64,000 bases of DNA from Gymnopus androsaceus JB14 (Eukaryota > Basidiomycota > Agaricomycetes > Agaricales > Omphalotaceae): NCBI GenBank assembly GCA_009733575.1, contig ML769449.1, positions 186,001 to 250,000 on the forward strand, read 5' to 3'. A program made the position numbers and the translations under genes. The stretch's first letter is position 1. The number at the start of each line of letters is the position of its first letter. The notes beneath the pieces were generated by a model, which saw only the letters and a program-made list of their open reading frames with translations, was not told where the DNA came from and did no database searches. Positions 20,741-32,570 of the stretch are shown piece by piece.

Positions 20741-22427
20741 TTGCTAATCCCATGGATGCTGCGAAGTGTTTGGCTTTCATCGAAGGTAAGGCTTTGGTGA
20801 AGATGTCTGCCGTCATGTTTTTGGTAGGGCAGTATGTAAGACAAATTTTACCTTCCTTGATGACATAGCGGATGAAGTGGTATTGGATATCAATGTGTTT
20901 GGTCCTAGCGTGAAAACAATCATCCTTCGCCAATGTGATGGCGGACTGATTGTCTGACTTGATAGGTATCACATGAGTAATTGGACCAAAGATTTCCGAC
21001 AAAGATTCCTAAGCCAGATTGCTTCCTTTGCCACATGGGTCAAAGCAATATACTTGGCTTCCGTGGTGGATAAAGAAATGGTATCCTGTTGTTTCGACGA
21101 CCAAGATACTGCTCCGCCATTCAACATAAAAACGTACCCGGAAATAGCATGTCGATCCTCTTGGGACATACCATCCGCATCTGTATAGCCTTGGACTGTC
21201 TCCTGGTTGCTCGTACTGAGCCAAAAGTCTCGAGTGTATTTGAGATAGGCGTAGACACGGCGTACACCATTCCAATGAGTGATGCCGGGGTTTTGTGAAA
21301 AGCGAGCAAGGATGGAGACTGCATACGTGATGTCAGGTCTCGTAGCGACGGATAAGTACTGGAGGGCGCCAAGGGCCTCTCTGTAGGGTTTGTCGCGCAT
21401 AAAAGCGATATCCTCGACCGTTTTGGGTGACTGGTCTTTGGTGAGGTGAATGTGGGGATCAAAGGGAATAGAGAGTGGCTTTATATCCGAAAATCCATAG
21501 CGAGAGAGTATGGCGTCAATGTATGACCGCTGGGATAGGTGAATCGTCCTATTATGGAGAGATCTTCGGATCTCGATCCCAAGTAGCCAATGGATTTCTC
21601 CGGAATCAACAACTTCGATTACTGCCCCAATATCTTTCTTCAATTTCTCCATGATGGCCAGGGTTTCGGTAACCAATGTCATGTCGTCAACATGTATGAA
21701 AATGATGGTGAAGGGATTAGTGCAATAGAAAACAGTGTGATCAAAATCAGACCGTTTAAACCCCAGTTGGGTCATGATTTCCCTAAATCGCATATACCAT
21801 CGTCGACCGGCTTGTTTAAGTCCGTAAAGTGCGAGTTTAAGCCGTTAGGTTTGACCTAGTTTTACCCCTATATCAATGCCTGGAGGTGCCTTCATAAAAA
21901 TGCGCTCGTTGTAGTCCAATTTCCCGTAAAGGTAAGCTGATTTCACATCCATTTGGTGAATAATCATGCTTTTTTCAGCTCCGATGCTGAGTATAGCACA
22001 GGCTGATGCAAGTTTCGCGACAGATGTGAAGGTTTTGTCTGGGAAGTAGTCAACGTCTGGGATCTGATTGAAATCCGCGTACAACAAGACGAGCTCGGTG
22101 TCCTGTAATGTGACCTCATTCATCCTTCTTGGTCTGATAGACCCATTTGGATGTGAGAATATTGGCATCTGGAGGTGGAGTAACAATTGTATATGTTCCA
22201 CGCTCCTGGAGTCTGGAGATTTTGTCCTTCATGGCATCGTACCATTTGGAGCTGTCAGGTCGTCGCATAGCTTCTGCAACAGATAAAGGATCAGATTCGA
22301 TTTCTGATGTTACCTGACCTAGAGATGCGGTAAGATGTCGCAACCCATCACTTCCTTCTCTCAATGACGTCCCTGATCTTCTTGGTGGGTCGTCTGACTC
22401 GTTTCCCAGATACTTTGTCTGGTGCAA
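20733..22427 (-). pseudogene. Copia reverse transcriptase and RNase H
   Basis: RT begins around 22250 (SKWVYQTKK), with the first metal-binding Asp in MDVKSAYLYG and the catalytic pair in HVDDMTLV. RNase H follows with GYTDADG, VSWSSKQQ, SLSTTEAKYIAL and SDNQSAI, and ends SMGLAKV at 20733. Frames switch near 22140-22180, near 21795-21850 and at about 20985, so no intact polyprotein exists. The segment at 22250-22427 is the linker from integrase. Confidence 0.9.
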
Positions 22428-23666
22428 TTGGTTCGGCGATTTCTTCTGGAACTGGTATGACAGGCTGTTCCGACTCGGTGACCAATGTTTCTAAATTTCC
22501 CAAATTTCCATCCTCCCCTTCAACGGGTTGGATCTGCCTGTCAGAGAAAACTACGTTCCTCTCCGTTGTGACAGTGTGACGTGTTGGCCAATAGATGTAG
22601 TGACCATTCGATCCGGGTTCGAGTCCTATCCAGCATCCTTCCTGGGCCTGTGGTTCCAATTTACTGGGTTCCTTTTCTCGTTTGACATAAACAAAACTGC
22701 CGAAGATGCAAAGATTAATAATATCCGGTTTAATACCAAACCGTTTCTCGTATGGAGTGGCCATTCTAATAGCTTTCTTCGGCGTCCTGTTCCAAACATA
22801 TACTGCATATTTCATCATGAAACCCCAAAGCCATTTTGGGAGTCCTGATGAGATCAAAAGACTTCGAACTGCATTCAGCAATGTTTGATGTGCGCGTTCC
22901 GCTATACCATTGTGTTCCGGGGTGTCGTGTACCGTGAGACGTCATCGTGTCCCAATGCGTTCCAGATATGCCGTGAATTTGTTACTGAGAAATTCTCCCC
23001 CTTGATCAGAGTGGAGAACTTTAACAGTTGTGCCATATTGAGTTTGGAGACCTGTTTGGAGAACCACGTACTGTGCGAATGACTTGTCCTTCGACTTCAT
23101 TTGGGGTTCCTCCAACCAGTCAGTTGCTTTGTCAACTAAAGTCAGCGTGTAAGTGCAATGGTTTACTGTTCTGACTTGTGATGGTCCCCACACGTCCATG
23201 TGGAAGACGTCTCCAAAATTTCCGCATGTGGAGATGATCGCACCTGAGCGATAGGATACCTGGATGCTTTCCCAAGCATACAAGCACGGCATTCTGGTTT
23301 GTCCATTTGTTTCGGATCCAATCCGATTCCACGAACCTGGTTGTCTCGGAACATATGCTTCACGTAAGCATAGTTGAGGTGACCTAAGATGCAGTGTGCC
23401 TCGTAAAGAGATACCAATCTGCCAATCTTAGTTGAATAAGCGTGTTCCCGTGATGGGATCTGGTATAGTCCGTTAGTCTTTGGGATAACTCCCACGAGTT
23501 TCCCCTGGCAATCTCTGATTGTCATTTTACCATTTGCGGTATGGATGGTGTAACCATCATCGTCGAGTTTTCCCAGTGATACGAGTGTGTTGGGAGTGTC
23601 TGGACATAGAAGGGTGTTGGGGAGCTTTAACATTCTTATTTCTTGTTCAAATGTTGGAAGTCCCAA
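22348..23666 (-). pseudogene. Copia integrase
   Basis: Pre-integrase zinc site (H..LGHLNYAYVKHM ... CRACMLGK), catalytic Asp in FHMDVWGP, second Asp in LHSDQGGEF, and Glu in NGIAERAHQTLL. The core is followed by the usual LPKWLWGF and NRTPKKAI stretches. A TGA at 22942-22944 stands between GTR and RLTVHDTPEHNG where the family has Arg, and there is a frame change at about 23290. Confidence 0.9.
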
Positions 23667-24063
23667 GATGGAGTGTGCCGGAGATGTTTGCCGTGAAGGT
23701 TTCCGCGTTAGCGGCCTGAATGACTCGTGTTGGAATCTCCCGTTGATTCCTGAGTTTGTTGGTGAGTGGCGTCATGTGGGTAGAGCATCCGGAGTCAAAA
23801 AGAATTGCTCCGTAACTGTGGGCTGCAGCGTAAGCGTTGATGTATACTTCTTCCTCCTCTTCACCATTGAGAGTAAGAGGTGGCGGACTGTCGACTTTGA
23901 TGTTTTGCATTGTATCAGAATTGTATTTCTGACATCTGTGATCGCTTGGCGATGAAAGAGCTAATTCGAATTTATCAGCTATTTCGGAAAAATTGAAAAC
24001 AAGATTCCCATGCTTAGCGGGAATTTCTGATTGCTGCCCATGATGACTCTGGTACTTCCTCAA
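23647..24063 (-). pseudogene. Copia protease region
   Basis: The active-site motif DSGCSTHMT is followed by VIQAANAETF and ISGTLHLG, as in Ty1/copia aspartic proteases. It is out of frame with Gag upstream (break near 24060) and with integrase downstream (break near 23660). Confidence 0.85.
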
Positions 24064-25616
24064 GCATAGGATGAGGATGCCACTTTTCTGTTCTTTGGCC
24101 TATCTCTCCAGTTTCCATCCGATTTCTTCTTCTGCTTCTCTTTAGGAGCCTTTGTCTCCTTGGCCTCGTTGGCCTGATTGCGTTTTTCCGATGGACATTG
24201 ATTTCCAAAGTGACCTTTACCTCCGCAGTTATAACAAACAGAGTCTTGACGACTCGTCGATCCTCCGCGGCCTCGGCCTCTCCCTCGGGAATTTCCCCTA
24301 AAGGAATTTCCACAACTTCGGAAACCTCCTCTTCCCCTGTTACCAGCGTAGTTTGCCGATTCCTTCTTGTGGTCATGTCGCATTTGGTGTACCATTGATT
24401 CAGCACGAATGGTGGAAATAAGCTTGGCAGGACTGAGCTTCTTGTCTGCTTTCATGGAGAAAACAGCCAATGCGTTTATGGTGGCTTTGAAGGTGTCGGG
24501 GACAGAGGACATAATGGTGTTGACGAATATATTGTCGTTAATATCGATTCCTCTTGTCGTGAGGTCGTCCCGGATGCTGATCATGTCATCCAAATGTTTA
24601 TTGACCTTGGATGGGTCGGTGCATCGCATAGTGTGAAGTCATCTTTGCAAAAATGATTCAGTAAGAGCGTTTTTAGAATCATAATCAGCAAGTAAATTTT
24701 CCCACAACTGTTTCGTGTTGTTGTAGTTCCTATACCTTCGAAATATTCCATCCGATAACCTGCCAATGATAGCATTCAAAAGGTCATTGTCCTTTTCTCT
24801 ATTATTCTGTGTTGCGTCTGGATCAGTTGTCACATGTGGATTCCATTCGAAATAACACTGGTAGCCGATAGATCTGGCTGCGAATTCCACTCTAGTTTTC
24901 TACGTATCCCAGTTTGATCCGTCCGACTTTAAGGTTGTAACCTTATCAAAGGCTTTTAGTGCTTTAGACATATTGTTGTCGTCGGAATCTGATTCAAATG
25001 CCCCTGATGATTCAGATCCTGAATCTGATGGAGATGAGGGTGGAGATCTTTGTGGAAGATCACTCGGTAAGGGCTGTGGAGTTTGCTGTGGAGATGGCTG
25101 TGGAGATGGATTCGGTGGAAGTGGAGGTGGTGTTTGCTGTGGCTCTTGTTTCGGTAACAAAACTGGAGCTGGTGAAGGAGTAGGTGCTGGAGTGGGATTG
25201 GATGAAGATGAGGCTGCGGCTTTCTGTTTGCCAGCTAGACGTTCGCTACGTCTTTTCTCCTGTCTTTCGTTTTCTGCGACTTTGATAAATTGTTCCTGAC
25301 CAATATCAGGTAGATCAGCGTAATCCGGTAATTCTGCAGTATATTTAGTATCCTTGTGAGGTGTATCGTACCGGTTTGGGCAAGGCTGTTTAGCACAAAC
25401 AAACCAATTCTGATCGCTTGGATTCCACCACCTGTTGCGGGTTTCATCTTTGTCTGCTATATGAGATTTTGAAGCGCAAGGTGCCTTTGAATTGGTGGCT
25501 GGTAATGGTAATGGTAGAGGCGCTGGTTTACTGCTGGATGCTGCGGCGGCGGCGGCTTGTCCTGATGCTGTTCTACAAGCTGCTGGTGCAGTAGGCCTAG
25601 GTTGTGACATCAACAA
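24060..25616 (-). pseudogene. Copia Gag
   Basis: Begins with a long Pro/Ser/Ala-rich domain (25616-24990), then LKSDGSNWDT, VEFAARSIGY, LWENLLADYD and ESMVHQMRHD. An RGRGRGRGG tract precedes the zinc knuckle CYNCGGKGHFGNQC. Two in-frame stops interrupt it: TAG at 24900-24902, where the family has Trp, and TGA at 24639-24641. All three pieces otherwise share one frame, so decay is recent here. Confidence 0.9.
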
Positions 25617-25654
25617 GAGTTATGTCCACAAATAGATGCATCAATGGTCAAGGC

Positions 25655-25668
25655 CGGGGCCCATAACC
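25655..25668 (-). promoter_or_regulatory. Putative copia primer-binding site
   Basis: On the minus strand GGTTATGGGCCCCGG follows the LTR end directly, the position of a tRNA primer site. The tRNA was not identified. Confidence 0.45.
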
Positions 25669-25708
25669 TATTAGAGTTAAGTTCCTAAATAGGAAGTAGC
25701 AGCAATAA
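25669..25708 (-). repeat. 40-bp remnant of the copia 5' LTR
   Basis: TATTAGAGTTAAGTTCCTAA and the next 20 bases match the outer end of the 20384-20725 LTR with one mismatch, then switch abruptly to gypsy gag. Confidence 0.85.
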
Positions 25709-26813
25709 CTTCGGCATCACCCTGAGCGTCGTATAGACCGAAATTATCCTGCAACTCTTGTATGAGTGCGGAATAAGAAGAAGTCCAGGCGGGTATAGCG
25801 GAAAGGTCGGGATCGAGAATGTCGGGTTCGAACCATTCTTTCGCCGCACCGCCGAGATATGATAGGGTGTAGTTAATCTTCCATGCCTCCGTAAAATACG
25901 TTGGTCGGTCGATAAAAACCAAAGATAAAGAAACGAGGAACCCTTTGAGCTTCCGAGGTTCGGAACCATCGAATACGTCAGGTTCCTTTACTCTCGACTT
26001 CGAGTCCGAAGAATCACCGGAAGGTACATTCATCCTCGAAAGTACACCACCCAGTGTGTCGATCGATCCTCGGAAGGAATTTATGATATCCAAGAATTGA
26101 CGAGCATTGTTTTCGTCATCATTAGGATCATTTCTGGGTCTTCGAGGAGGTCCGCCGCCTCCACCACCACCACCTCCACCTCCACCTGGTGGGTCTTCTG
26201 GATCGCCTCCTGGTGGCGGATCTGTAGAAGGTTGTGGATGGGGATCGGCGTCCTCATCGACATCTTCTTCCTCGTCATGTCGGGAAGATTCCCTTTCATC
26301 GTCTCTTCTTTCTGAGGTATGAGAACCATGCTCCTCATGAATGGAGGGTTGTGCTTCGGGTTCTGCTCCCGTTGTTTCGACGATAGGTAATGTCTGGGAG
26401 CGCTCAGAATCCCTTGGGGGAGTGACAGCGAGGCGTCGTAAATGACCAGCCGCCGCGGACAGTGGGGTCGGCGAAGTAGGGACCGCTTGCGGTTCATCTA
26501 GAGTGACGATTCGACCGCGTGTCGGAGTGCGAATCCATACTGGAGCACCGTTTACATTGACTGCTTGGGTTAGTTCATAATCGGTTTGCCCTAGCTGACC
26601 CTGAATGGGTTCTGTCGTTACTACGGTTGGTGCAATTGCTGCAGGACCGAAACCACTACCACGTCGGCGAGTATTGCCGATCGCTGAGATTGACTCCTGA
26701 TAGGGTTGAAGAGATTGAGCGTTGGCGATGAAAGGATTAGGAGTAGTAGGGGAGTTAGGAGGAATGATAGGTGGATTGACCGTTGGTTGGCCTCTCCTTG
26801 GACGTCGATGCAT
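25677..26813 (-). pseudogene. Ty3/gypsy Gag, N-terminal part, fused to copia LTR
   Basis: The frame from 26813 has an acidic, Pro/Gly-rich N-terminus with a poly-Gly run (from a CCACCT microsatellite at 26158-26190), then the typical agaric gypsy Gag core: VKEPDVFDGSEPRKLKGFL, DRPTYFTEAWKINYTLSYL, GAAKEWFEPDIL and LQDNFGLYDAQGDAE. After GDAE the last 10 codons come from the copia LTR. The nucleocapsid and the whole Pol are missing. Confidence 0.85.
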
Positions 26814-26855
26814 CTAGAACAAGTACGACGTTAACGAGTATTAGTTTAAATATAC

Positions 26856-27348
26856 TGTTAGGAGCGTGCTACGAGCAAGCGGCGGGAAAGTATTGCCGAC
26901 GGATTGTCGGCGACCGATAGCGACTGCCGCTCGAGATGGTGGACTGATGGTGAAGTTATTAACAACACCCTCGCTACGTCGCGTAGTCCGATGAAGAGAA
27001 TAATCGTTGTCGGCGGAAGGCCGACAAACGATAGAGACGTTGACGAAGGTAATCTTCGGAGAAGTAGTTATCCAAGTTGATATTTAAACTGAAGACTACT
27101 AAACAGAATACTCTAGCTTATATACTCAAAGAGCTATCGGGCCGAAGTAAGTAAGTATTCAGTAGAAGTATAATAAGTATCGACAGTTAATTCAGTAGAA
27201 GAACAATAAGTAATAGAAACGGATAAACAATAAGAATGAATAGAAACTTGCGAAGATTATCCGATGCTCGCTAGCGGCGATCGTTCGGCGGCGCCGACCG
27301 ATCGCGGTAATGTCGGTTGTAAGTATCGGAAGTCGCATGGATATAACA
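26856..27348 (-). repeat. Gypsy 5' LTR
   Basis: In element sense it runs from TGTTATATCCATG (27348) to CTCCTAACA (26856), giving matched TGTTA/TAACA ends, 493 bp. It lies 43 bp upstream of the Gag start. No second LTR is in the window. Confidence 0.7.
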
Positions 27349-27366
27349 ACCTGTTTTTGGATCATA

Positions 27367-28146
27367 TCAAATAATGTCATCAAGTTCAAAAGGATCTGAG
27401 TGAATCTGGTCATCATAAGTACAAAGGTGAGATACAAGGTCATCATTAAGATGGGTTGGAATGGAAGATGGTAACTTTGTTGTATTATCAAGTTTGCCTG
27501 CTTTTAGCTGTGCTCGGTAGTCATCTCGAGCATCAACACACTCATATATTAGGTTGATATTTTTCATGTAGAAGATACAATCATTGTTGAAGTTGTAATT
27601 TAAGAATGCATCGTGCCAAGTTTCTTCTGTGGCAAACCTGAGGTCCTTACGGAATAGGGTTAACACTGTAGAACAGTAAAACTCTCTATCTTCCTTGTCA
27701 GGCCTGGGTAATGAACCACCGAGGAAATTAGGAATAATTTTTTCATGATTATGTCGAAGAGAAATTACATGGGTATTTGCAAGAGGATGACCTTCAATGA
27801 AAGATAAGGAGGATGATTTTGATTTGGAAGGAACTGGGTGAGGAGGACAGTTATCATCATCACTTTGATCTTTGTTATCCTCAAGTTGTTTCTTTTTGTG
27901 TTTTGACACTCTTTGGAAGCGTTGAATCCAATCATACAAGTTATAATCCTCATGCTCAATAGGTCTATGGGTGTAGTCAAAGGATGAAGATAGCCCTACA
28001 AGCTTACCATGTTGCTTTATAAGAACTAATTTTGGTTGAGCAGTTGCAGTATCCTGTGGATAATAAACAGAACAGGCTTCTGTAACAAATGTGTGCCAAT
28101 AGAATGGTACAAATACATAGCTAGTGTAATGATCAGGGTTTTTCAA
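27367..28146 (-). pseudogene. Helitron helicase (Pif1-like) N-terminal fragment
   Basis: 259 codons containing the region that precedes the Pif1 helicase core in fungal Helitron proteins: VFVPFYWHTFVTEA, YNLYDWIQRFQR, IEGHPLANTH, IPNFLGGSLPRPDKEDREFY and ECVDARDDYRAQLKAG. The Walker motifs that should follow are absent; the frame stops just before the gypsy LTR. The gypsy LTR boundary cuts the same side, so the retroelement may have landed in an older Helitron. Confidence 0.65.
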
Positions 28147-28156
28147 TAAATATACT

Positions 28157-28906
28157 GTACCATTTTGATTGACCGTTCAGTCATGCATCATGGGTGCCTC
28201 TGAACTGAACTAAAATCCCAGTTTGTCATGCATCATTTCCATCTCTGAACCAAAAAAATAATTTGCCATGTTTTTAGGCTTGTTTAGGCTTTTTTTGAGG
28301 CTTTTTGGCTCATTTTTGCGCATGCACAGTTGCGCGCAGTTGTACTTACAGTATCATGTACAGTATCAATAATGTCAACTGATACAGTGAGCCCCATGTG
28401 AACCTGTATCATATTGCAGGTGGGGGAACTTGGTTTGATAGGGTAAATAAGTATACCAATGGCACCGCCTAAGCTTTCTGCCATGCTGGGGCAGCCTCCA
28501 GTTGTGCAGGCCTCAAGTATATTTTTTGGGATTGTGAAGATCTCATGCAGCTTTTTGGATAGTAGGTGACACATTTGGCCACTTCTGGTTCTTGAGATTG
28601 GTGAGATCAGAAGTAATTGCCATTTCATCAAGGAATAAATTTTTTTGGAGATCAAAGGGATGTGTAAAAATGATGTACAATCCACAGCCCACAATGAACC
28701 ATTGTGAATTGATACTTATTACAAGTAAACTAGTAACACATATGTACTTCTATTGGCACTTTAGAACTGGTGCTGAACTGGTGAACTGAACTCAAAATTT
28801 GATTCATCATGCATCATTGGTAGCACTGAACCAATGAACTGATGGCATCAAGGTGTCATGCTGCTCATGCATCATCCTGGATGAACAGTCGATTGAAATG
28901 GTACAG
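28157..28906. mobile_element. TIR element with CTGTACCATTT ends
   Basis: CTGTACCATTTTGATTGACC at the left and its near-complement ending GGTACAG at the right, both flanked by TA. Subterminal CATGCATCATG words repeat inward. No transposase. Confidence 0.55.
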
Positions 28907-30300
28907 TATGATTGATAAGTGACCAAATTTCTGACTGCATGTCTTTTTCCAGGAAATTTCAAATGCGGGAGGGGGAACTTGGCGAACCAAGTTTTATCTG
29001 CCTTCACAAGTTTATCTATGTGCCAGCACGCGAGGCGATTCCTAGAAGTACTTGCGTCACCAACCGAGTCACAAATTTGTGACTCGGGACTTGGAAAAAT
29101 TTCGCATTTTGCTCAGCCTGGGATTCTCAATATTTGTTCTCGTTGTTCTGGCCCTTGTCCAATGATCTCAAATATTATTTCCACTATCATTAACTGATAC
29201 AAATACTCATGTACACCACTTTTCTTGAATATAAACAACATTTAAACTTCAAAATCGTGAAAATTGATAGTTCTGAACGCATTTGGGTCTACAAAACCGA
29301 AATCGTGAGTGAACAATTGCAATTCCAAGGCCGGATAATAGGCATGTAAGTCAGATTGAGATGTGTGAGCAATATCTGAGGCTAAAACGGGCTGATAGTA
29401 GCGATCCGAGGGTGATATTTGTGAAGGAGTTTCCGGGAATGGTCGATGTTGGAAGCGACTCGGAAAGGAAGAGTGAGGAGTTGGGTATGGATTTCGAGAC
29501 GTGCGGGCATGCGGAGTTTCCGGATAGAAAGGTAGATTGCCATAAAACGCGTTGTAGCGAGGGTCCTTGCATGATGTAAGTACAAGTACTGGAAGGAGGG
29601 TGATTGGGTGTTACACGCGTGTTAGATATTGGATATGGGGCAGAATTGAGCTGTATTGCTTTCTGATCGATTGAATGCTGGAACCGTGAAGCCGGTCTGG
29701 AAGGGGTAGCAATGGTGTGGTTAGAACGCGTAGTGGTATGCCATACAAATCACCTCTCGCACTGTCCAGGTAGGCACTGGTTCCGATGAAGAAGTTATTG
29801 TCGCCGCCAGCTCTAGTGGCGCGAAAGCTGGTCTACGTTCCAAATGGGGCGGTGGTGAGCTGCGCTCTCGCGGCAAGATGGTTCGTCAAGGCTCAGGATG
29901 GACGATGGAATCCAACCCTGGCTCCCCTGCTATCGGCGGTGGCTACGGAAGCTACACTGGCATGCCAGTATTGTTGACATTCTCTCCAATACCTAATTCT
30001 CAGTATCTGGGTTATGATAGTGTGGCGTATGGGAAGGACAAGAATTGGTCTGAGAACGGTTTTGAGAGTGACTAGTAGGCTCTCTATTGGAAGGTCCCGC
30101 AAACAAGGGAAGAGCTGAAGCTTGAACACGGTCCTGCACTGCCGGCAATTGACAGTGGAAAGCACGTCGAGCTTGAGCTTGTGACGCGTGTTGATGATCG
30201 TGAAAAAGAACGGAAAGCTTTGCAGGACTCGAGAGTCATCTACTTCACAAGAGACGTAAAGTGAAAAAAGTTAAATATAAAGTAAACAATAAGCACAATG
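28907..30300. other. Coding-like stretches of unknown origin
   Basis: GC rises relative to the flanks. Two plus-strand segments look coding. One, 29361-29579, includes VKEFPGMVDVGSDSERKSEE and CGHAEFPDRKVDCHKTRC and ends at a GTAAGT that could be a donor. The other, about 29734-30075, includes SKWGGGELRSRGK and SPAIGGGYGSYTGMPV. Their phases do not join with any acceptor I tried. Probably remnants of one host gene. Confidence 0.25.
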
Positions 30301-31668
30301 CAGCGGACGTACTGCATGCATTAAAGCGTAGTAGTTCAAGCTACTACTCCAATCCAATCTAAATCCTGCAATAACCAACCATTCCAAGATATCATTGCGG
30401 CAGGGATTGAGAGGAAAAAGCAGGAGAGATGTGACGGATTTCAGAGGTAAAAGGACTGAGCAGATAATGAACAAGGGTGGATCGGAGGCGGTGAATCAGA
30501 GGCGATGAGAGAACAATGGAAAAAATTAAGCGCCAACATAGTCACAGAAAACCAGCGCCCAGTCACAGCCAACTTGGCGGGGATTTCAAGACTCTGTGAC
30601 ATTAAGGTTAGGGTGAAACAAAAAAGGAAATCGAGAGTGCGCGAGTGCAGTACATAAAGACGAATCCTTCATTTCATTCCGGACTCGTAACTAATCTAGT
30701 GAGCCACGGCAAGTTAATTTCGCAAGCACGGGAAAAACAAGTAAACCTGACGAGTTACTTTGGTCACACTCAGAGGTAACCGCAAAGCACAGAGATGATG
30801 ATATGACTTCCATTGAACCTGCGGCAGATATCTGAGATTAGTCTCATCATACTTTACATAAGTATCAGGTCGATATTGAATAGCATACATACATATTCCA
30901 CTGAGATGATCTGTCTTTCCGACTCTTTCGTAGCTGATTTGTAGGTATAGTCACAATACATCACTTAAGAGTTGAATTTTAGTGATACTGAATTCCAAGT
31001 TGAGTTCTTCTTCACTTACATGTAAGGTCAAGAAGTTCAATATTGGTAGCCAAAGTAGGTTATGTCTATCACAGTACTACTTACATGCAAAGGGGGATTA
31101 TGACACCATATTTCACCAAATATTCCAGCTTTAACTTGAAATTCAACTTCTTGTTTTAACTTCAACTTTAAAACAAATGTTCAACTCGAACTTTCAACTT
31201 TTTGTTCAACTTCAACTTTTAACTTTTGTTACTTTAGCTTTAACTTCAGGGTAACAACACTACTACTTGTGGTCATGCATATATCAACCATGCAATATAT
31301 TGTTTAACTGGTACCCTTCTGAGAGGAGCATAACACAATCTGATTGTACCATTTTGAGTACTTCATAAGTACAAGACTGAAATCATACAAAAATTTTACG
31401 GTATTTTTGTGATCTTGGTTGATTTTGGATATTTTACAGAGGTCAAAGCTGTCAGAAATTACTATATAAGGTCATTTAACCATGCACTAAGTGGGCGCTT
31501 ATAAATTTTAATGCCATTCACGAAGTGCTTGAAACAATAGAGGATTGATTTCATGGGTCCCACAGAAGTCAGACTTGTTGGGAAATAGATACATTTTATG
31601 ATCTCAAAGTTGGAATGCGCTTGACTTGCACTAGAATAGTATACATAAAGTTGAAGTTAACAAGCTGA
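30301..31668. other. Intergenic; TTCAACTT low-complexity tract
   Basis: 30690-30780 is a relative of the CAAGTTA repeats at 32960 and 34340. 31120-31250 is built of TTCAACTTTTAAC words. No gene seen. Confidence 0.4.
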
Positions 31669-32295
31669 ATGTATTCAATTGCCATCAAAACGAATCCGCC
31701 ACAAGTCGAAATATTTGGTGAAAAATACCGTCATAGGGGATACTTAAACTATGTTCATACGTTTGATTATTCCAAGTACAAATTCAACTTACTAATGATT
31801 GTATTACAGATGCCAAATTGTGTTGACAACTGGGCTGAGCTTCCATTTCAAACCTCAGAAGAAAAATATAACAGTAAAAGCGCTGGCGAAGAAGGCTTAC
31901 CGACATTGAAAAACATCATGAAATGTTTTGATCTTGAGGTGAGTTGGATTGGCTATTGCAGTCTTTTGATTTTGCTAAGTGATTCTTAGTTAGAATACTG
32001 TTACCTACATGGCGCGAACTGTGAGTTGCATTGTCAGCAGGCCAGGTTGAATGTCGCTGGACTCAGGATGGTGATTTCGGACAATGCCCTGTCCCATTGG
32101 AGCTTTTTTGAGATGAAGGTAAGCCTGAGCGTTCAACTGTTGCTCACATTGGATGCTCAATGCCATTGTACTAAATATGTCTTTCAGGGTATCCGTTGCA
32201 GGGCTCATTTAGCAAATCTTGCTGCTGATGATTGGCTCAGGCATGCCTCAGGTGAGAATAGTCAATCAGACTATGAGATAACGGAGGTAGATTAG
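31669..32295 (+). CDS. Orphan three-exon gene, 168 aa
   Basis: Exons 31669-31938, 31990-32118 and 32188-32295. Introns of 51 and 69 nt have GTGAGT...CTTAG and GTAAGC...TTTCAG borders, and both join in phase 0. The frame stays open to TAG. Peptides include EEGLPTLKNIMKCFDLE, CYLHGANCELHCQQARLNVA, ALSHWSFFEMK and RCRAHLANLAADDWLRHAS; the C-terminus is acidic. Several Cys and His lie in the second exon. There is no signal peptide and no family I recognise. A second ATG at 31810 (MPNCVDNW) could be the real start. It shares TGAAAAATACCGTCATAGGG near its 5' end with 35815, so a transposon origin is possible. Confidence 0.45.
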
Positions 32296-32409
32296 TAACA
32301 CTAGACCTTCGATACACATTCAACATTGAAGATTGTTATTTAAAATTGACCATGAATATCAGCGAGTCCTATTTGTTTATGATTATGATTTTTTTTTTGG
32401 TTTGTGGAT

Positions 32410-32570
32410 CTGCAGGTTACCGGCCGGTCAAGGTAGAAAAAGAAATTGCGACCTGCAACCGGGGATGACCCGTGAGAAACCGGTACCGGGAACTGCGGGT
32501 TTGTTACCGGCAGGTATTCCCACGGGTTAAACCTGCCGGTACCGGGCTAGGACCCGGAGTCGTGTCCAAC
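32410..32570. repeat. GC-rich CCGGTACCGG cluster
   Basis: ACCGGTACCGGG, TACCGGCAGGT and their complements alternate, giving strong hairpin potential in otherwise AT-rich DNA. Non-coding. Confidence 0.4.

Larger units (their letters stand above)
20384..25708 (-). mobile_element. Ty1/copia retrotransposon, degenerate, 5' LTR truncated
   Basis: Order on the minus strand is: 40-bp LTR remnant, primer site, Gag with CCHC knuckle, protease, integrase, RT, RNase H, polypurine tract, 342-bp 3' LTR. That domain order (integrase before RT) defines Ty1/copia. The reading frame is broken by three nonsense codons in Gag and integrase and several frame changes, so the element cannot act alone. The right-hand LTR should extend to about 26010 but stops after 40 bp at the gypsy sequence. 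Confidence 0.9.

Noticed and set aside
22600..22640. GGGTTCGAGTCC resembling a tRNA T-arm
   Set aside because: Lies within copia integrase coding sequence and no acceptor or anticodon arms can be folded. No tRNA or rRNA gene was found anywhere in the window.
24973..25299. Gly/Asp-rich plus-strand frame opposite copia Gag
   Set aside because: Mirror of the Pro/Ser-rich Gag coding strand; not independently conserved.
29361..30075. Joining 29361-29576 to 29734-30075 as a two-exon gene
   Set aside because: The first ends in phase 2 at GTAAGT and every acceptor before the second segment gives another phase or a stop.
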